From: Brachionus manjavacas
Taxonomy: Eukaryota; Rotifera; Eurotatoria; Ploima; Brachionidae
Direction: 5' to 3'
Length of the DNA stretch: 64,000 nucleotides
NCBI GenBank assembly: GCA_019054805.1
Contig: JAHQIY010000004.1
Span: forward strand, 1,364,001-1,428,000
Part shown: piece by piece, positions 9,655 through 21,389 of the stretch
Position numbering within the stretch: position 1 is the stretch's first letter
Layout of the letters: every line of letters begins with the position of its first letter
Notes under the pieces: model-generated
What the model was told of the DNA's origin: nothing
The model's input: only the letters and a program-made list of their open reading frames with translations
The model's database searches: none
Program-made: the position numbers and the translations under genes

Positions 9655-12600
9655 TTAATTTTCTGTCTTCAAGTTAGTGAAGCTCTTAGACCTTATTTTG
9701 GATGTCAAACTCTCTTCATCTTCTGCTGAATTTAATTCTTTGAGTTCGCGATAAAATTTTTTGCGTGAAGTTAAATTGAGCAGAACAAAGTCTGCCACAA
9801 TGGATGCCACTGATAGCAATCCAAGACCTGCTCCCAAATTAATCAGCAAAGGAACAAAGTCGAACTTTCCACCTTCTCCCGATACATTGATCACAAATCT
9901 GAGCCCATAGGCCTTAACCAAAACTCTATACATTGTTTCATTTACTTCAAAATACTTTGCAAATCTGAAATTGAATCCACTGGCTGCGGAAGCTTTACTG
10001 AACTGCAGGTCAAAGCGACTAAACTTAAATTTTGGAAAACACAATCTACTTGTGTCAAAGTTACATTGCCAATTTATTGATACCAATATTACACCACCCT
10101 TCATCATCATCAATTTTCTCTCTTGTTCATCGGGCTCAGCTTCGTGGAGGATATTTTTTACCAGAAAAATTGGACAATATGGATCGTTAGTTGGATGGTA
10201 TGTGCATTTTGAAAGCACTTGATTAGTTACATTGGGCAGAATATTTCTTCTTATAATAAATATTGAATAAATTTTAAAATTTTTTTTTTTAAATTTTTGC
10301 ATTATTAATTACAGTTTGCGATCAAAACGTTGAAAAGTGACGTCGTTTTTGATGAAAATGGTAAAATTTTCGATATTTTGAATCAGATTTTTTTCATTAC
10401 TATAAAAAAATATTTATAAAAATTAGCAATTGTTTTTAAGTTTAAAAAAGCGAAAACTTTTCCTCACTCTTAAATTTTAATTGACTAAACATTAATATTA
10501 ATGCATCTTAAGCAGAAGTTTTTTGGCGTGCGAAAAAACGCTCACTTTTTTACGCCAAAAAAGTCTGTCAAAATTCAAAATTTTTTTCTATTTTTAAATT
10601 TTTTTTCCATAAATTAACAAACAAAAGCTTATTAGGAATAATTAATCTTTATTGAGATTTTTACAAGGCTCACCTCTCAAGTTCAACACACCCCATTAAA
10701 AATTTAAATTGATTCACATACACCCAAAAACATTTTTCATTTTCTGATAGAGAATTTAATTCTCTTCAAGTCTGTCTAGTTTCTCGGTCATAGATCTTTT
10801 GAAATTTATGAAAAAATTTCATTTTTCTCCAATTTTCGGGTGCCTCTCATACACCCTGGATATTTTTGTTAAGAAACTTAATATATATTTATTTGTTTAT
10901 TGAATTGAATTGACCTCCTTTAAGGAGAAGTAAAAAAAATATAGAAGAGACAAAAAAAAATAAAATTTTTTGTGTTTTGTGTTTTTTTAAAAAATGAAAA
11001 AATTTCTACCTAAAAATAAAATTATAAAAATAAAAAAGGAACATTAGTTTGAAAATAGAAAAAGGCATGAAAGTTAGAAAGCAAGATATTTTGGAGCAAA
11101 ATTCATGAATTTCTTTTATTTTGAATTAGCTCATTTAGGAGGGTTCTGTAATGTTTTAATTTTAAATTGCAAAGACTGTGGTGTAGCAACCACAAGAGCA
11201 AAATTAGATGTGCTCTCTAATCGAAACTTTACTATTCATATTCATTTATTTACACTATTTACAAAAGCACTAGTCTCACCGACGCTTGGAACAAGGCTTA
11301 GAATAAAACAATATTTAATCTTTATTTATCAACTATTTACAACTTGGCTAAAAATCTATTTACATCTATGTGTTTAACTAAAACTCTAACCTTTCCGTTT
11401 CTTCTATTTTATTTACACTTTGTACACCGGCTACAGAACGGCCGTTTTCTATTATAAAACTTAGATTAATAAAATGCTTATAAATCATTTAACGTTTAAA
11501 GTGCTACCAATAAAAAACCTTATAAAAACACAAAAGAACATCTGGCGACGAGGAAAAAAAACTAAATTAAAAGTCGAATGAACACGACCCCAACCCGAGA
11601 AGAACCCGACAGTACGATGCATCATCGCAAATTATTCCAAAAACAGACGAAGAGCAAAACGGAAACGAAACGGCACGAGACGCCAACGAGACAAAACAAG
11701 AGGAAGAAGAAATGAATGAGAAAGTTACATGTGGTATGTTTCAATACTCAACTGGTAAAGAGCTAACCACAGTAGGCTCAGGATGGGAAATGTGGCTAGA
11801 ACGGTACAAACTGTACGTTCACGCAAAGAACCTCCAAACCGACCAAATTATATCAACATTTCTGCTTATGATAGGCACCGAAGTATACGAAATATACAAG
11901 AACCTAAGGAGCAAGGAGGACAATGAAACTCCAGATGAAGCGTACAAGATCCTGACGGATCACTTCACCGCCCATAAATGGAGAATATATAATTTTATTC
12001 TCCATTTATTTCCATAAGAGCCACAAATATCCAAAAGCATCTGTAGATGGGAGTCAACTGGGCTTATTAAGATTATGTAACAGTGCAAAACTAAGATTAT
12101 ATTTATAAAGTTTGAAATTTGAAATTTGAAATTATGAACTGTACTTTGCACTGTTCAAATGTTGACATTGCAAAAACAAAACAAAAGTGTTCTTAAGTTT
12201 TTGCTAAGCTTATTTAATCACGCATTGCAACTATGATTTATGAATTCTATTGTCAAACTAGTAACCAATAAAATCATAGTTGCATCATCTTTTATTTTAC
12301 AATATAAATTCCTCTTATTCTTGTTAAATCTTAAGCCGAAAAATTATCTATAAATTTAGTTGAAAATTCTTATTTTAGGGGATATAATATTGAGTTATAA
12401 AATTTCAAATAAACGATTTGAAACAAAACAAATCTTAATCTTTTATTTCAGTTCCTGAACAACGCTACAATTATATCATCTGCGTAGACAATGATAGAAA
12501 CATTAAGATTTTTATAAAGAGCTCCACGCTCATTGTTAAGGCATTCTATTATAAGATCATCAATATAATGTTAAAAAAAAATAAAGATAAAATAGCTCCT

Positions 12601-15600
12601 TGTTTTACACCGATTTCAATTTTAAAGGTTTTGCTGTTAGATTATTTGGAAGAGATAAAACAGCTAGTGCTGAGTTATAATAAATCCTAAGCAATACCCA
12701 GTAGTAGTATGCAGTCTCTTTAATAATTTATAGAATAAGCCATCACGCCATATTTTGTCTAAGGCTCTGGATAGCATCTAAAGATGCTATAGCATCTTAG
12801 ATGTAGTTAAGAGTTATTGATATAAAAACTATATATATATAGAAAATATATAGTTTTTCTAGGGTTTTTGAGGTCAAAAAACACGAACATGTGGTCGGTT
12901 TTGTCAAAAAATTAAAAGTTAACATAATAGGCTAAGGGACCCTATATGTAAATGAATAGTAATAAAATTTTTTTGTTGGAAAAAGACTATTTTTTATGAA
13001 AGCTGATATGCTTTGTACTATTTTCAAAACTATTTTGTAATTTTTTTAATCATTTTTTAGAGAGTCTTTCAAGAATGAGCATTAAATAGATCAGAATAAA
13101 GCTTTTTGTTTTTTGATAAGTAGCAAAAAAATTATTAAAAAATGAAAAAAACAGCCGAGTGTATGTTTTAATAAAAAAAGGGGGTGTATGTTTTAAACGT
13201 AGCCATGAAAAATAACAATTAATTATAAACTAATAATTTATAATTTTCCAATGCTAATTATAAGTCATTAATTGACAAATTATTTGTTGGTAAATTATCA
13301 CAAACTAACGTTGTTGAAAAAAGGTCAGCGCGTTTTTTTTAAAAAAAAGGATTTCAATATCCAAAAGTTCTGAAATTTTGACCATAAAAGTTTAGAAATA
13401 ATAATAACATTAAACAATCATTTATTATTTATTGATATATCTGTGCCGAAACAATAGTTGTCTTTTTAATTTTTTTGGTTCCATTCAAATAGTCCATTTA
13501 GCGTTTACCTTCGGTAAAAAGACCCTGTGTCCTAGCAAGTTTTTATTTTAGCTATGTCACGAGAAGAAGCGGGTAAATAAGGAGGTTAAAATAAAATGCT
13601 TATTGTTTATTTTAATCATTTAATTTATTTTTATTAAATTAAAAGCTCTTTATGATGTTACTTAAAATTCTATTTCGGTTATTTCAATCCGTGATTATCA
13701 AATATTTCTTTGTCTTTCTTTTTTAAGTGCTAAAAAGCATCAAATTTAATTAATAATTATATTTTAATATGGTTTGATTTTTTGTGTTTTAAATTACAAA
13801 ATGTATCCAATGTTGAAATTACACTAAAAAAGTACGATGTTTCAAATTTTTGTTCAGTTTCAAAAAAAATAATTTTAAGTTAATATTGCAAGCATTTTCA
13901 TATTTGAAATTAACTTGATATTGAAATAGAAGAGTTCTATTTTTGTTTTAAGATTTGAAAAAAATACTGAAAATTTTATATAATCTTTTTATTTATTTAG
14001 CATATTCTGGTAAAACTGCAAATTTATCAGAAATTAAATTTCAATATATTTAAGCTTCGTGCATTTTGTAGAGATTTTGCACTTCATTAGCAGTTGCAAC
14101 ATACTGAACTCAAAGATTTAATTTTGAACTTGTGTATCCAAATAGAATCAAAATTAGGTGAAAAATATTTAGTTTATGTGAGAAAATTGAATGTTTGAAG
14201 CTGATTTATAAATAAACAATTGAAGTTAATATTTTTTTGTTTTTTAATTTGAAAGAGCTCTAGAAATAGCATTTGCTCTAATCTGCTTGACTTGGTATTA
14301 CCCTTTCAACAATCTCAAATACCCAAATGCACTTTCTACTTAAATCTTTGGCTTTCAGTATATATAATGAAAAATTAAAGAAAATTAAAATTAATTTTTA
14401 ACCCTTCAAGTGTTTGACTTAGAAGAAAATAGATTCATCTATTTCGCAAAATTTACCTAGTCCACTTAAATTTAAATTTTCTATGTATTCATTTTTTCTA
14501 TCTTATTTTTTATTATTACTTTAGCTTTTTTCTAAATAGATGAAAAATTTCATAACAATTTTTAGATTTGGTGAAGTTTATAAAACCTTAGAACGAGAAC
14601 AAATTTATAAAAAAAAACAAAGTTTTTCATGCTTGCAATATTAACTAAGAATTATTTTTTTTCATTTTTGAAACTAAAATCAATATTTGAAACATTGCAC
14701 ACTAATATTCATTACAAATAAAGAAATAAAAAGTGCCAGTATTTAATTTTCTATATTAATTTAAAGCCTACTCTTTTAGCTTTAATATAAGCTAATCCTT
14801 TTTTCATTTAATTATTCTATAAGAAAAAGCATGATTTCAAACAAAACACTGTTTTTTATTGATTTATCCGCCCTAAATAATGCTGTTTTTTATGCACCAT
14901 TATGATACAAACATTTTTATGTAGAACTGACAGTTTTGTCTTGATTCACAAAATTTGGTATTGGATACCTTTTTTCATTAAAAGTATTCTCAATAAAACC
15001 TAAAAGGGATTATTTTTTACTTTTTTGAAAATTTGATTAAAAATGGGAGTTTTGGATTTTTTTTGCAATAACTTTTGAACTAAAAGTCACAATTAAATGA
15101 TTTATATATCATTTTAATCCTTGTAAAATTATCTTTTAGATAGTTTATAAAATTTGATAATCTTAAAAGCAAAACTTGCTAGAGCACGGGGTATTTTTAC
15201 CAAAGGTCAAGGCTAAATGGCATATTTACTTTAAAAGACAAAAATTGTTTTATATTAAGATCTTAATCTATCAGTGTTCAAAATTTCAGAACTTTTGGAT
15301 ATTTAAATCCTTTTTTTAAAGAACAAAAACGCACCAACCTTAAAATAAAAAATATAATTTATGTAAAGGAAAAGTTAAAATTTTTTGTCTTCGGTTTAAA
15401 GGGAAAAAAAAAAAAAACAAGAGTTGGGTGATTTAATATTAATATTACACCATGAAATAATTTTCAAAATGTCTACAATTACAAAAATGAGTTGGAAAAT
15501 TGATACAGCGTGATTGAAAACCTGAATTATACTCTTTTACTAAGTGTAATACCATATATTATTTGAACATGGAAAATAAAAGTCTAATAACGGGAAACAA

Positions 15601-18166
15601 CTTAAAAACGGGACGAACTTTAAGTATCATTTGCAATGCTATTTTAATTTTTTTTTAAATCTTTTTCCATATTCTTGTAGTGAATTTAATTTTAAATACG
15701 ATAAAAAAAATTTATTTAAAAGAAAAAAAATCACCAAAATAAATTCATCTAAAGAAAAGGCCCTAAGAATTCGTGTGTACGCTTTTTATTACGAAAACAG
15801 ATCACTTGGAAAGATAATGACTGTGAGGCATTTTATTGCAGAAAAAATTCCAAGGATTACTTTTCACCGAATTTTAAAACGTAGTGAACAATTTTCACCA
15901 GAAAGGAAACAAGGATCTGGTCAAACACCAAAAAAAATGGCTAAAGTGCAACTCAACAAGCTAAAAAAAGCTTTTGATCACAAAGACAACATCACTCAGC
16001 GTCAAGCAGCCAAAAAGTTTGATATAAGCCAGAAAATGGACTCAAAATTGTTGAAGAAGCTTCAAATAAAACCTAGAAAAAAGATGAAAATCCCTGATCG
16101 AACCGAAACGAAAAAAAAAGGAGCTAGAGTTAAATGTAGAAATTTGTATTCAAAAAATCCAAATATTTCCTGGATTTTAGACGATGAATCCTATTTCACT
16201 CTTAGTCATGGTAAATCAATGAAAATGATATATTTTACTCAAGTAACATTGCTGCAACACCAGCAAGTACAAAATATACCCCAGTTAAGAAATTTGAGCA
16301 GATATTACTTGTTTGGCTGGTCATTTCTGAGAGGGATATTTCGGCGCCAATCATACGATAAAGTGTACTTGCAGTGAATTAAACTGTCTATTTAGACTTT
16401 AAAAAGCGTGGAGTAACTCCGTTTATTAAAAAGCATTATTCAGACGGCAACTATAAGTTCTGGCCCGACTTGGCGAGCTCTGATCATTCCAATACAGTGG
16501 TCAACTACTTGACTGACCAAAATATCAAATTTGTGCAAAAATACGAAAACCCTGTTAATGCGCCAGATGTATGACCAATTGAAGATTTTTGGTCCATTTT
16601 AAAGGGGAAAGTATATGAGAATGGCTGGAGAGCAAAAAACTTAGATGAACTAAGGAATAAAAAACAACCTTGTACAAGTAATTTGGACCAAAATCTGGTA
16701 CAGGACCTTTTGACCTCTACATCCAAACGACTCAATAATATTCGAAGAAAAGGACTTATTGAAAAAAGATAAAAGCATAAATAAAAACTAGAATAAAAAT
16801 GCTATATTCTCTAAAAAATTTCGTTTTATTTTGATAAATATTAAAGGTGTTATGGTCTTTTAAAGTTCGTCTCGATTTTATGTTGTCACCCTTTATTGAA
16901 CCAATAAATGATTTAAATATTATTTATAAAGTTTTTTTACTTAAGCCCCACTTGGAGTTTGATAAAATTTTGATAATATTTAATAATGAAAAACACTTTA
17001 CTCTTATATCTTATTTAATTAATTAATTTTAATACATCTCCTAAAAACAGGTTAACTTCATTTTTCTGGCGACATTTTTTTTGGTTTTAGGGTTTTGTTG
17101 TCCAGAGATTGTTGTCCATTTGAGAATTGCGAAAGAGAGAACTTTTTGAAAATTTAACTTTTTAGAGAAGGAGATACATGACTTACCTTGTCTAATATAC
17201 AAAAGATAATAATTAAAATATGTGATAAATGATCCCAATCTTTCTTAATTCATAATTTCTGAATTTTTGTATAAAAACCAAATATTGATCAAATCATTTT
17301 CGATATTTTCGCAATTTTTGATACATAAAGATATTTTACAAAATCGAGCAATTTCGTCAAAAAAAAAAATGTTTCTCAAAAAGCCAAATCTTTAGAAGTT
17401 ACTTTTTTATTTCCCTTTCGATTGGACACCAACTTTCTATTTCACAGACTTTAATAGATTCGTTTATGGAAGATTTGATGCAATATCCAGTTGGTATTCC
17501 ATTCCAAGCGTTGGTTGGCATTTTATTGGAGCAGTCTGAATCATTTTTGCATTCACAATCAACTTCCTCATAATCTTCGTCACATTGACCCTGAGTTTGT
17601 CGAGTTTCAACAAAATTGCTCATAATAAAAATCTTTAATTTCCTTTAAATATTTTTTTAATAAAACAAAAAAATAATACTGAATTATATTCTACTGGCGG
17701 AATCACATAATCAGCTGTCTAGAAGAAAAAAATAAAACAAAAATTAAAAAATCATTTAATTTTAATTTACATCAAAAATTCGGTAGTCATCCTTGAATGG
17801 AGTTTTGTAGCGAAATTGTTCGTTAATATAACGCACTTCTTTTCCACCATTATCGGTGAAAGTGTAGCCCAGGCCCTTGACCTTAGTGGTCACAGTAGAC
17901 CGAGGTTCATCAAATTGCTGATAGCCTTTTTCGTAGATGATGCTCCATCTGAAAGAGAAAAATAAGATGGGAGAAAATGAGAAGTTTGGATGATTTGAGT
18001 ACCCGATTATGTAGGCAATGATTCCAATTTGGAAAAGCCGAAATACTAATGCAACTTTTTTAGAATGAATTTTGGCCTCGCGAATAGTGGAATAGCTCAG
18101 CAGGGAGTGGACCAAAAAAGTTGAGCCCGAGCTAAAAAAATGTTTAAATTTTTGCCCAGAAGACAT
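9655..18166 (-). CDS. P2X receptor (ATP-gated cation channel), gene A
   Basis: Six exons by splice-site reading: 18166-18003, 17948-17771, 17718-17680 (39 bp, 13 codons), 17632-17403, 10399-10313 and 10249-9655. They join in frame to 430 aa. P2X subunits form trimers in the plasma or vacuolar membrane and open a cation pore on binding ATP. Visible marks: YSTIR (25-29, the TxR phosphorylation site), TM1 about 38-57, KVK (77-79, ATP-binding lysines), all ten ectodomain cysteines plus one extra (VDCEC), GFNFRF (324-329, NFR), VKAYGLR (K345), GEGGKF into TM2 (about 362-388) and YRELK (399-403, the YxxxK surface-stability motif). Length is near the usual 380-470. Introns are 54, 52, 47, 7003 and 63 bp. 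The 7-kb intron holds an LTR relic, a LINE RT, a TIR element and a mariner. Unlike genes B and C it has introns at G55/W56, after D114 and after S127, and lacks their intron after the VCE motif. The first three exons read without stops. Whether it is expressed is not visible. Confidence 0.88.
10519..10562. repeat. Intronic stem-loop
   Basis: TTTTTTGGCGT (10519-10529) and ACGCCAAAAAA (10552-10562) are perfect 11-bp arms around a 22-base loop, within intron 4 of P2X gene A and 120 bases from exon 5. Could be a MITE remnant. No known RNA family. Confidence 0.55.
10885..10950 (-). mobile_element. LINE 3' end
   Basis: On the minus strand CTCCTTAAAGGAG (hairpin) is followed about 15 bases on by AATAAACAAATAAATA. 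This matches the hairpin-plus-AATA tail design of the other LINE ends in the window. No coding part is attached. Confidence 0.45.
11181..12000 (+). mobile_element. LTR retrotransposon fossil: one LTR plus partial gag
   Basis: A stretch starting TGTAGCAACC (11181) and ending AAGAACA (about 11541) has the TG...CA ends and length of an LTR. It is followed at once by TCTGGCGACGAGG, the kind of primer-binding site common in Ty3/gypsy elements. A gag-like frame at 11712-11975 carries WEMWLERYKLYVHA and TEVYEIYKNL. The element is broken: only the 5' end remains and the gag stops where a palindrome begins. Family call Ty3/gypsy-like; age not estimable with one LTR. Confidence 0.6.
11974..12283. repeat. 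Cluster of three short stem-loops
   Basis: ATAAATGGAGAATA (11974-11987) pairs with TATTCTCCATTTAT (11996-12009). AACAGTGCAAA (about 12079) pairs with TTTGCACTGTT (about 12145). GCAACTATGATTT (about 12227) pairs with AAATCATAGTTGC (about 12271). A TGAAATTT unit repeats three times near 12114-12135. These look like three small MITE-like insertions at the broken end of the LTR relic. Confidence 0.55.
12440..12810 (-). mobile_element. LINE reverse transcriptase fragment
   Basis: The minus strand encodes ALDKIWRDGLFYKLL (from about 12765), then GVKQGAILS..., YIDDLIIECLNNERGALYK and VSIIVYADDIIVALF near 12500 (intact YADD box). Several frame changes separate these. It lies in intron 4 of P2X gene A. 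A different LINE family from those at 28 and 39 kb. Confidence 0.65.
13319..15343. mobile_element. DNA element with about 200-bp inverted ends, non-autonomous
   Basis: Bases 13319-13545 match the reverse complement of 15172-15343 at roughly 75-80 percent. Shared words include ATATCCAAAAGTTCTGAAAT near the outer end and TAGCAAGTTTT at the inner end. The interior has no transposase. It contains the same module seen at 52.6 and 54.5 kb (13780-13930 direct, 14270-14420 direct, 14565-14700 inverted), so it may be a nest of two elements. No clear target-site duplication. It lies in intron 4 of P2X gene A. Confidence 0.55.
15588..16895 (+). mobile_element. Mariner-type transposon, decayed
   Basis: The inverted ends are about 30 bp: ACAACTTAAAAACGGGACGA at 15597-15616 pairs with the reverse complement of about 16865-16886. 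The transposase frame 15631-16377 has helix-turn-helix segments (ITFHRILKRSEQF, NITQRQAAKKFDIS) and WILDDESYFTL, the first catalytic Asp. Beyond 16377 other frames give FWPDLASSDHSN (second Asp, 16460-16495) and PIEDFWSILKGKVYENGW (third acidic residue in the E/D position, from 16576). At least one frame change near 16270-16440 and a TGA at about 16573 kill it. It lies in intron 4 of P2X gene A, on the opposite strand. Confidence 0.85.
16896..17402. other. 5' part of P2X A intron 4
   Basis: AT-rich intron sequence with no feature. The 65-codon minus ORF at 17041-17238 has no domain. Confidence 0.4.
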
Positions 18167-18459
18167 TGTTTCAAGAGTTAAAATTTCAAATTTATTTTTT
18201 TTTATTAGAATTGTGGCTAAAAAAACGTGATTATAATTAGATTTATCATTATTATATTTATTTATAAATTATTATCAAGTAATTGTTTGTTTCAATTGAT
18301 AAGCTTCTTTTTGTCATTTCGATTAAACAAATATCATTTTAGCTTGTTTTTTTCGACTGACTCTTGGTCAAGCCACCCGTCAGCCAGCATTTTTTCTAAA
18401 TAAGATCAAATTATTTAGCAATTGCTCCAGTTAAATTTGAAGTTAATAACTTTAATGAA

Positions 18460-18645
18460 TGTAATGTTTACATTATTACCCTTGGATCCGTAAAAGCGGG
18501 AGAAAATGTGGTATATCGACATCTTCGCCGATATGGTGGAAAGTTGATTAACTTAACAATTAGCGTTTAAGTTAAGAATAAGCATAAATAGCTACTGCTA
18601 TTCGTCTACTGCAATATTGGACTCAAGGGTACTTATGTAAACACT
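18460..18645. repeat. MITE with about 27-bp inverted ends
   Basis: ATGTTTACATTATTACCCTT near 18464 pairs with the reverse complement of AAGGGTACTTATGTAAACAC near 18626-18645 with a few mismatches. The roughly 180-bp body has no frame. The ends and size suit a Tc1/mariner-type MITE with a possible TA target. Confidence 0.55.
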
Positions 18646-19139
18646 GCTAATAATTTTTTTTTCTTGATTTTTTGATTTTTTTTTATCCGAAGGGCTTTTA
18701 GTTACTCATAGTTAAAACAAATAAATTATAGAATAATCCATTTTTTTATTTTTCTAATGAACAATTTTTTATCAATTTACTATCAATATACATTTGATAT
18801 TCTAAAAATGAACAATCAAGAACTTGAATTCAAAAATTTTCCGCCAAAAATTCACAGTTTACACAATTTTACTTTTAAGATTTATAAAGCCTTTAAAAAA
18901 TATTGTTTAAATAAAAAAAATTTCCAAAATCAAAAGAATTTTGTAAAAGTATTATATAATAAATTTAAATTATTTGTTTAAAATATATTATAAAGTTATT
19001 TTCCAATAATAATTGAAAAAATATCAATAAAAAAAACAGTCTCTAAAGATTTTTAATTTAATTATTGTTAAGAACTAATTTTTCTTCGAAAAATATTAAT
19101 GGTTTTTTAAATTTTAATTTTTTGCTTGCTTTATTTTCA
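18646..19139. other. AT-rich spacer
   Basis: The 74-codon ORF at 18757-18981 is nearly all K, N, F, I and Y, as expected from AT-rich noise, and I do not call it. Confidence 0.4.
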
Positions 19140-19480
19140 GGTGTGACACAAAAAAAATTGTCCTTATTCTATCCTAGTGGCTTATTTCCTTTTCAAGCTC
19201 CTTTTTGAGCAACGACTGCAATCTGACACAGAGGCTACTGCATCGAGTTGATCATCTACACCGCAATTATTACCCGGTCGAAACTGGTGCCCATAATTTT
19301 ATGATGAAAGAGGTTTAAACATTGGCCCCGTATTGCAGAGATATTTTGAAGATTTTTTCACCCTCAGCGGGCTTTCAACCCGCGATCCTCTGCTTGCATG
19401 ACTAACACGCAAACCGTGACCCTAAATTATTCTCGGTTAAGGGTTTGCGTGTTAGACATGTAAGCAGAGGATCGCGTTGG
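19140..19480 (-). mobile_element. tRNA-derived SINE-like element with an inverted head copy
   Basis: On the minus strand from about 19440 the sequence reads GGTTTGCGTGTTAGTCATGC, then AGCAGAGGATCGCGGGTTGA, then AAGCCCGC, which looks like a tRNA anticodon arm, variable loop and T arm (GCGGG-TTGAAAG-CCCGC). About 230 bases of unrelated body follow to a T-rich end at 19150. Parts of the body recur at 52267-52330 and 58137-58205, which supports a repeat family. The first 35 bases of the head also occur in the opposite sense at 19446-19480 with two mismatches. Confidence 0.55.
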
Positions 19481-20830
19481 TTGTTAATGGATGCCGCCTT
19501 TTTGATTTAATTTATTTTTGTTGAAGAAAAATCATATACTAGAAATTTGTAGGTAATTTTATAATGATTAAACTGAGCTACTGTTTGTTATCCGTTTTTT
19601 AAATATTTTCGATCAAATTTGTTTTGACCTGATATTTAGCACACAAATTATTTAGAGAATGATTTTTTCATATTAAGGGTAGGCTCTTAATATGAAAAAT
19701 CTTTGATAAATATTTCGTAAAGATTTAAATATGAAGTTGATATACAATGTTTATCATTTAAAAGCTAAAAGCCTAAGTTCAAATATAATATTTAATACTG
19801 AATTAATTTTAAAAGAGGGAATTTAATATTTAAATTGATCGAAATTTCCAGATTTACAATCTGGAAAATTAGCTGCAGATTTCAATGTTTTTGATCTTCC
19901 GATAATATTTATTGATTCAGCCAATCTTTATTTTTAATTAAACTTTCAGCTATTAAAAACGTACAAATCAGTTTTGAATTATTATTTGTTTGATAATTTA
20001 AAGCTGTTTTTCACCTCTTTCACTTTTTTATTTAATCAATTCTTCTTTCATGGTTGTTGAATGATAATAATATGAAACAATTGAGCGAGATTTCTGAATG
20101 CCTGATATGTTCATGTATTATTGGACTAATAAAATAATCAAGTTTTTGCTTATCTGATTCATTCTTTATATTCTGTGTTGTCATTGTCCGGCATTCAGTT
20201 GAACAATTTTCTTCATTTCACATTAGTCAAAATAAAATAATGAGCTAAACATGGAATTCTTCCTAAAGTAAGATTTTTTGGAATATGAAGCATCGTACTC
20301 ACATTATTAGTTGTAATAATTTTTTCACACTTTTAAAACTTTTAGTTTTGTTTTAGCCGATTTCTTTTGGTTTTTTATAATAAAAGCTGGCTAATTCGGA
20401 AAGGTCCTACCATGATTGTTTAAAATTCTCTTTCACCAGTCTTTCATATTTTTGGTTTAATTAAATTTTTTGTTTCTGTTTAAAATTCCGAAGCATTTTG
20501 AAAGTTAAAATGTCATTATGAGCTACCTGAAAATTACAAGCTTCATGATTTGTATTACACATGCATTTGATAACTCTATAAGGCAAGAGATCACATTATT
20601 GTTAGAATTACCAATCAAGTTTTTTTTTAGATTTTTTATTTGAAAATTACTCAACAAATAGTTATCAATTTTTTACCAATCGATTTCTGATCATTTTCAT
20701 GTTTCGATAATTCTGTGAATTCTGAATCTGAAATGAAATTTTCTTTGGATAACATATTATAAAAGTACTCAACAAATATGCTTGTGTCCTTGAAATTATC
20801 CAATTGTCGACAAGAACATGACTCTAAAAA
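19481..20830. other. Spacer with small palindromes
   Basis: TTTTTCATATTAAG/CTTAATATGAAAAA at about 19666-19701 and TTTCCAGATT/AATCTGGAAA near 19850 are small stem-loops. Bases 19721-19800 resemble 27704-27780 (about 75 percent). No gene seen. Confidence 0.4.
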
Positions 20831-21040
20831 TTAATGGATGCCGCCTTTTTGATAGAACGGCATATATCGAAAGGTCTCTGTCTGGGGCTTGAACTATCTC
20901 TTTTGTTCTTTAGTTTTTCTAGATAAGCTTAGCTTAACTTAAAACAAAAATTTTGGCTGACCGGTGTCTTGAACACGAGTCATTCAAAAATTTAAAAAGA
21001 GACCGTTTTTTCGGTTTTATTAAATAAATAGATGGATGGA
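20831..21040. repeat. SINE-like candidate
   Basis: TTAATGGATGCCGCCTTTTT at about 20832 also occurs at 19485. The 200-bp unit ends in GAGACCG-TTTTTT-CGGTTTT and TAAATAAATA, the same hairpin-plus-tail design as the LINE ends here. On the minus strand GTTCAAGCCCC resembles a pol III B box. Weak evidence. Confidence 0.3.
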
Positions 21041-21389
21041 AAATAGCCAACAAAAAATTTTAATCATTACCTCTTTTTTTTAAATGAAGGTTAAATTTTT
21101 AAAATTCTAATAGATTATGATTCAGTTCTATGAGATCTATCAAAAGGAATAAACAATTTCAATTTCGGATTTTTTAAACATTTAAGAATTTAAGAAAAAT
21201 TAAAATAAGGCATCATTTTTATTTTATCAAGGTTAAGTTGTCCCAAAAATTGAGAAATTGAATTGACAAAAACCCTTAATGACATCGGAAACATAATATG
21301 ATCATGTTTCTTTTAATTGAATTTTTTTATTTATTCATTTATAAACTTTATTTATTGTCTTTATAATAAAAAATTTCAAGAAAACTGTA

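Noticed and set aside
9655-18166. P2X gene A as a pseudogene because of its 7-kb transposon-filled intron
   Set aside because: All six exons join in frame with GT-AG sites and every key residue is kept.
18757-18981. 74-codon plus ORF
   Set aside because: Made of K, N, F, I, Y codons as expected from AT-rich noise; no homology.
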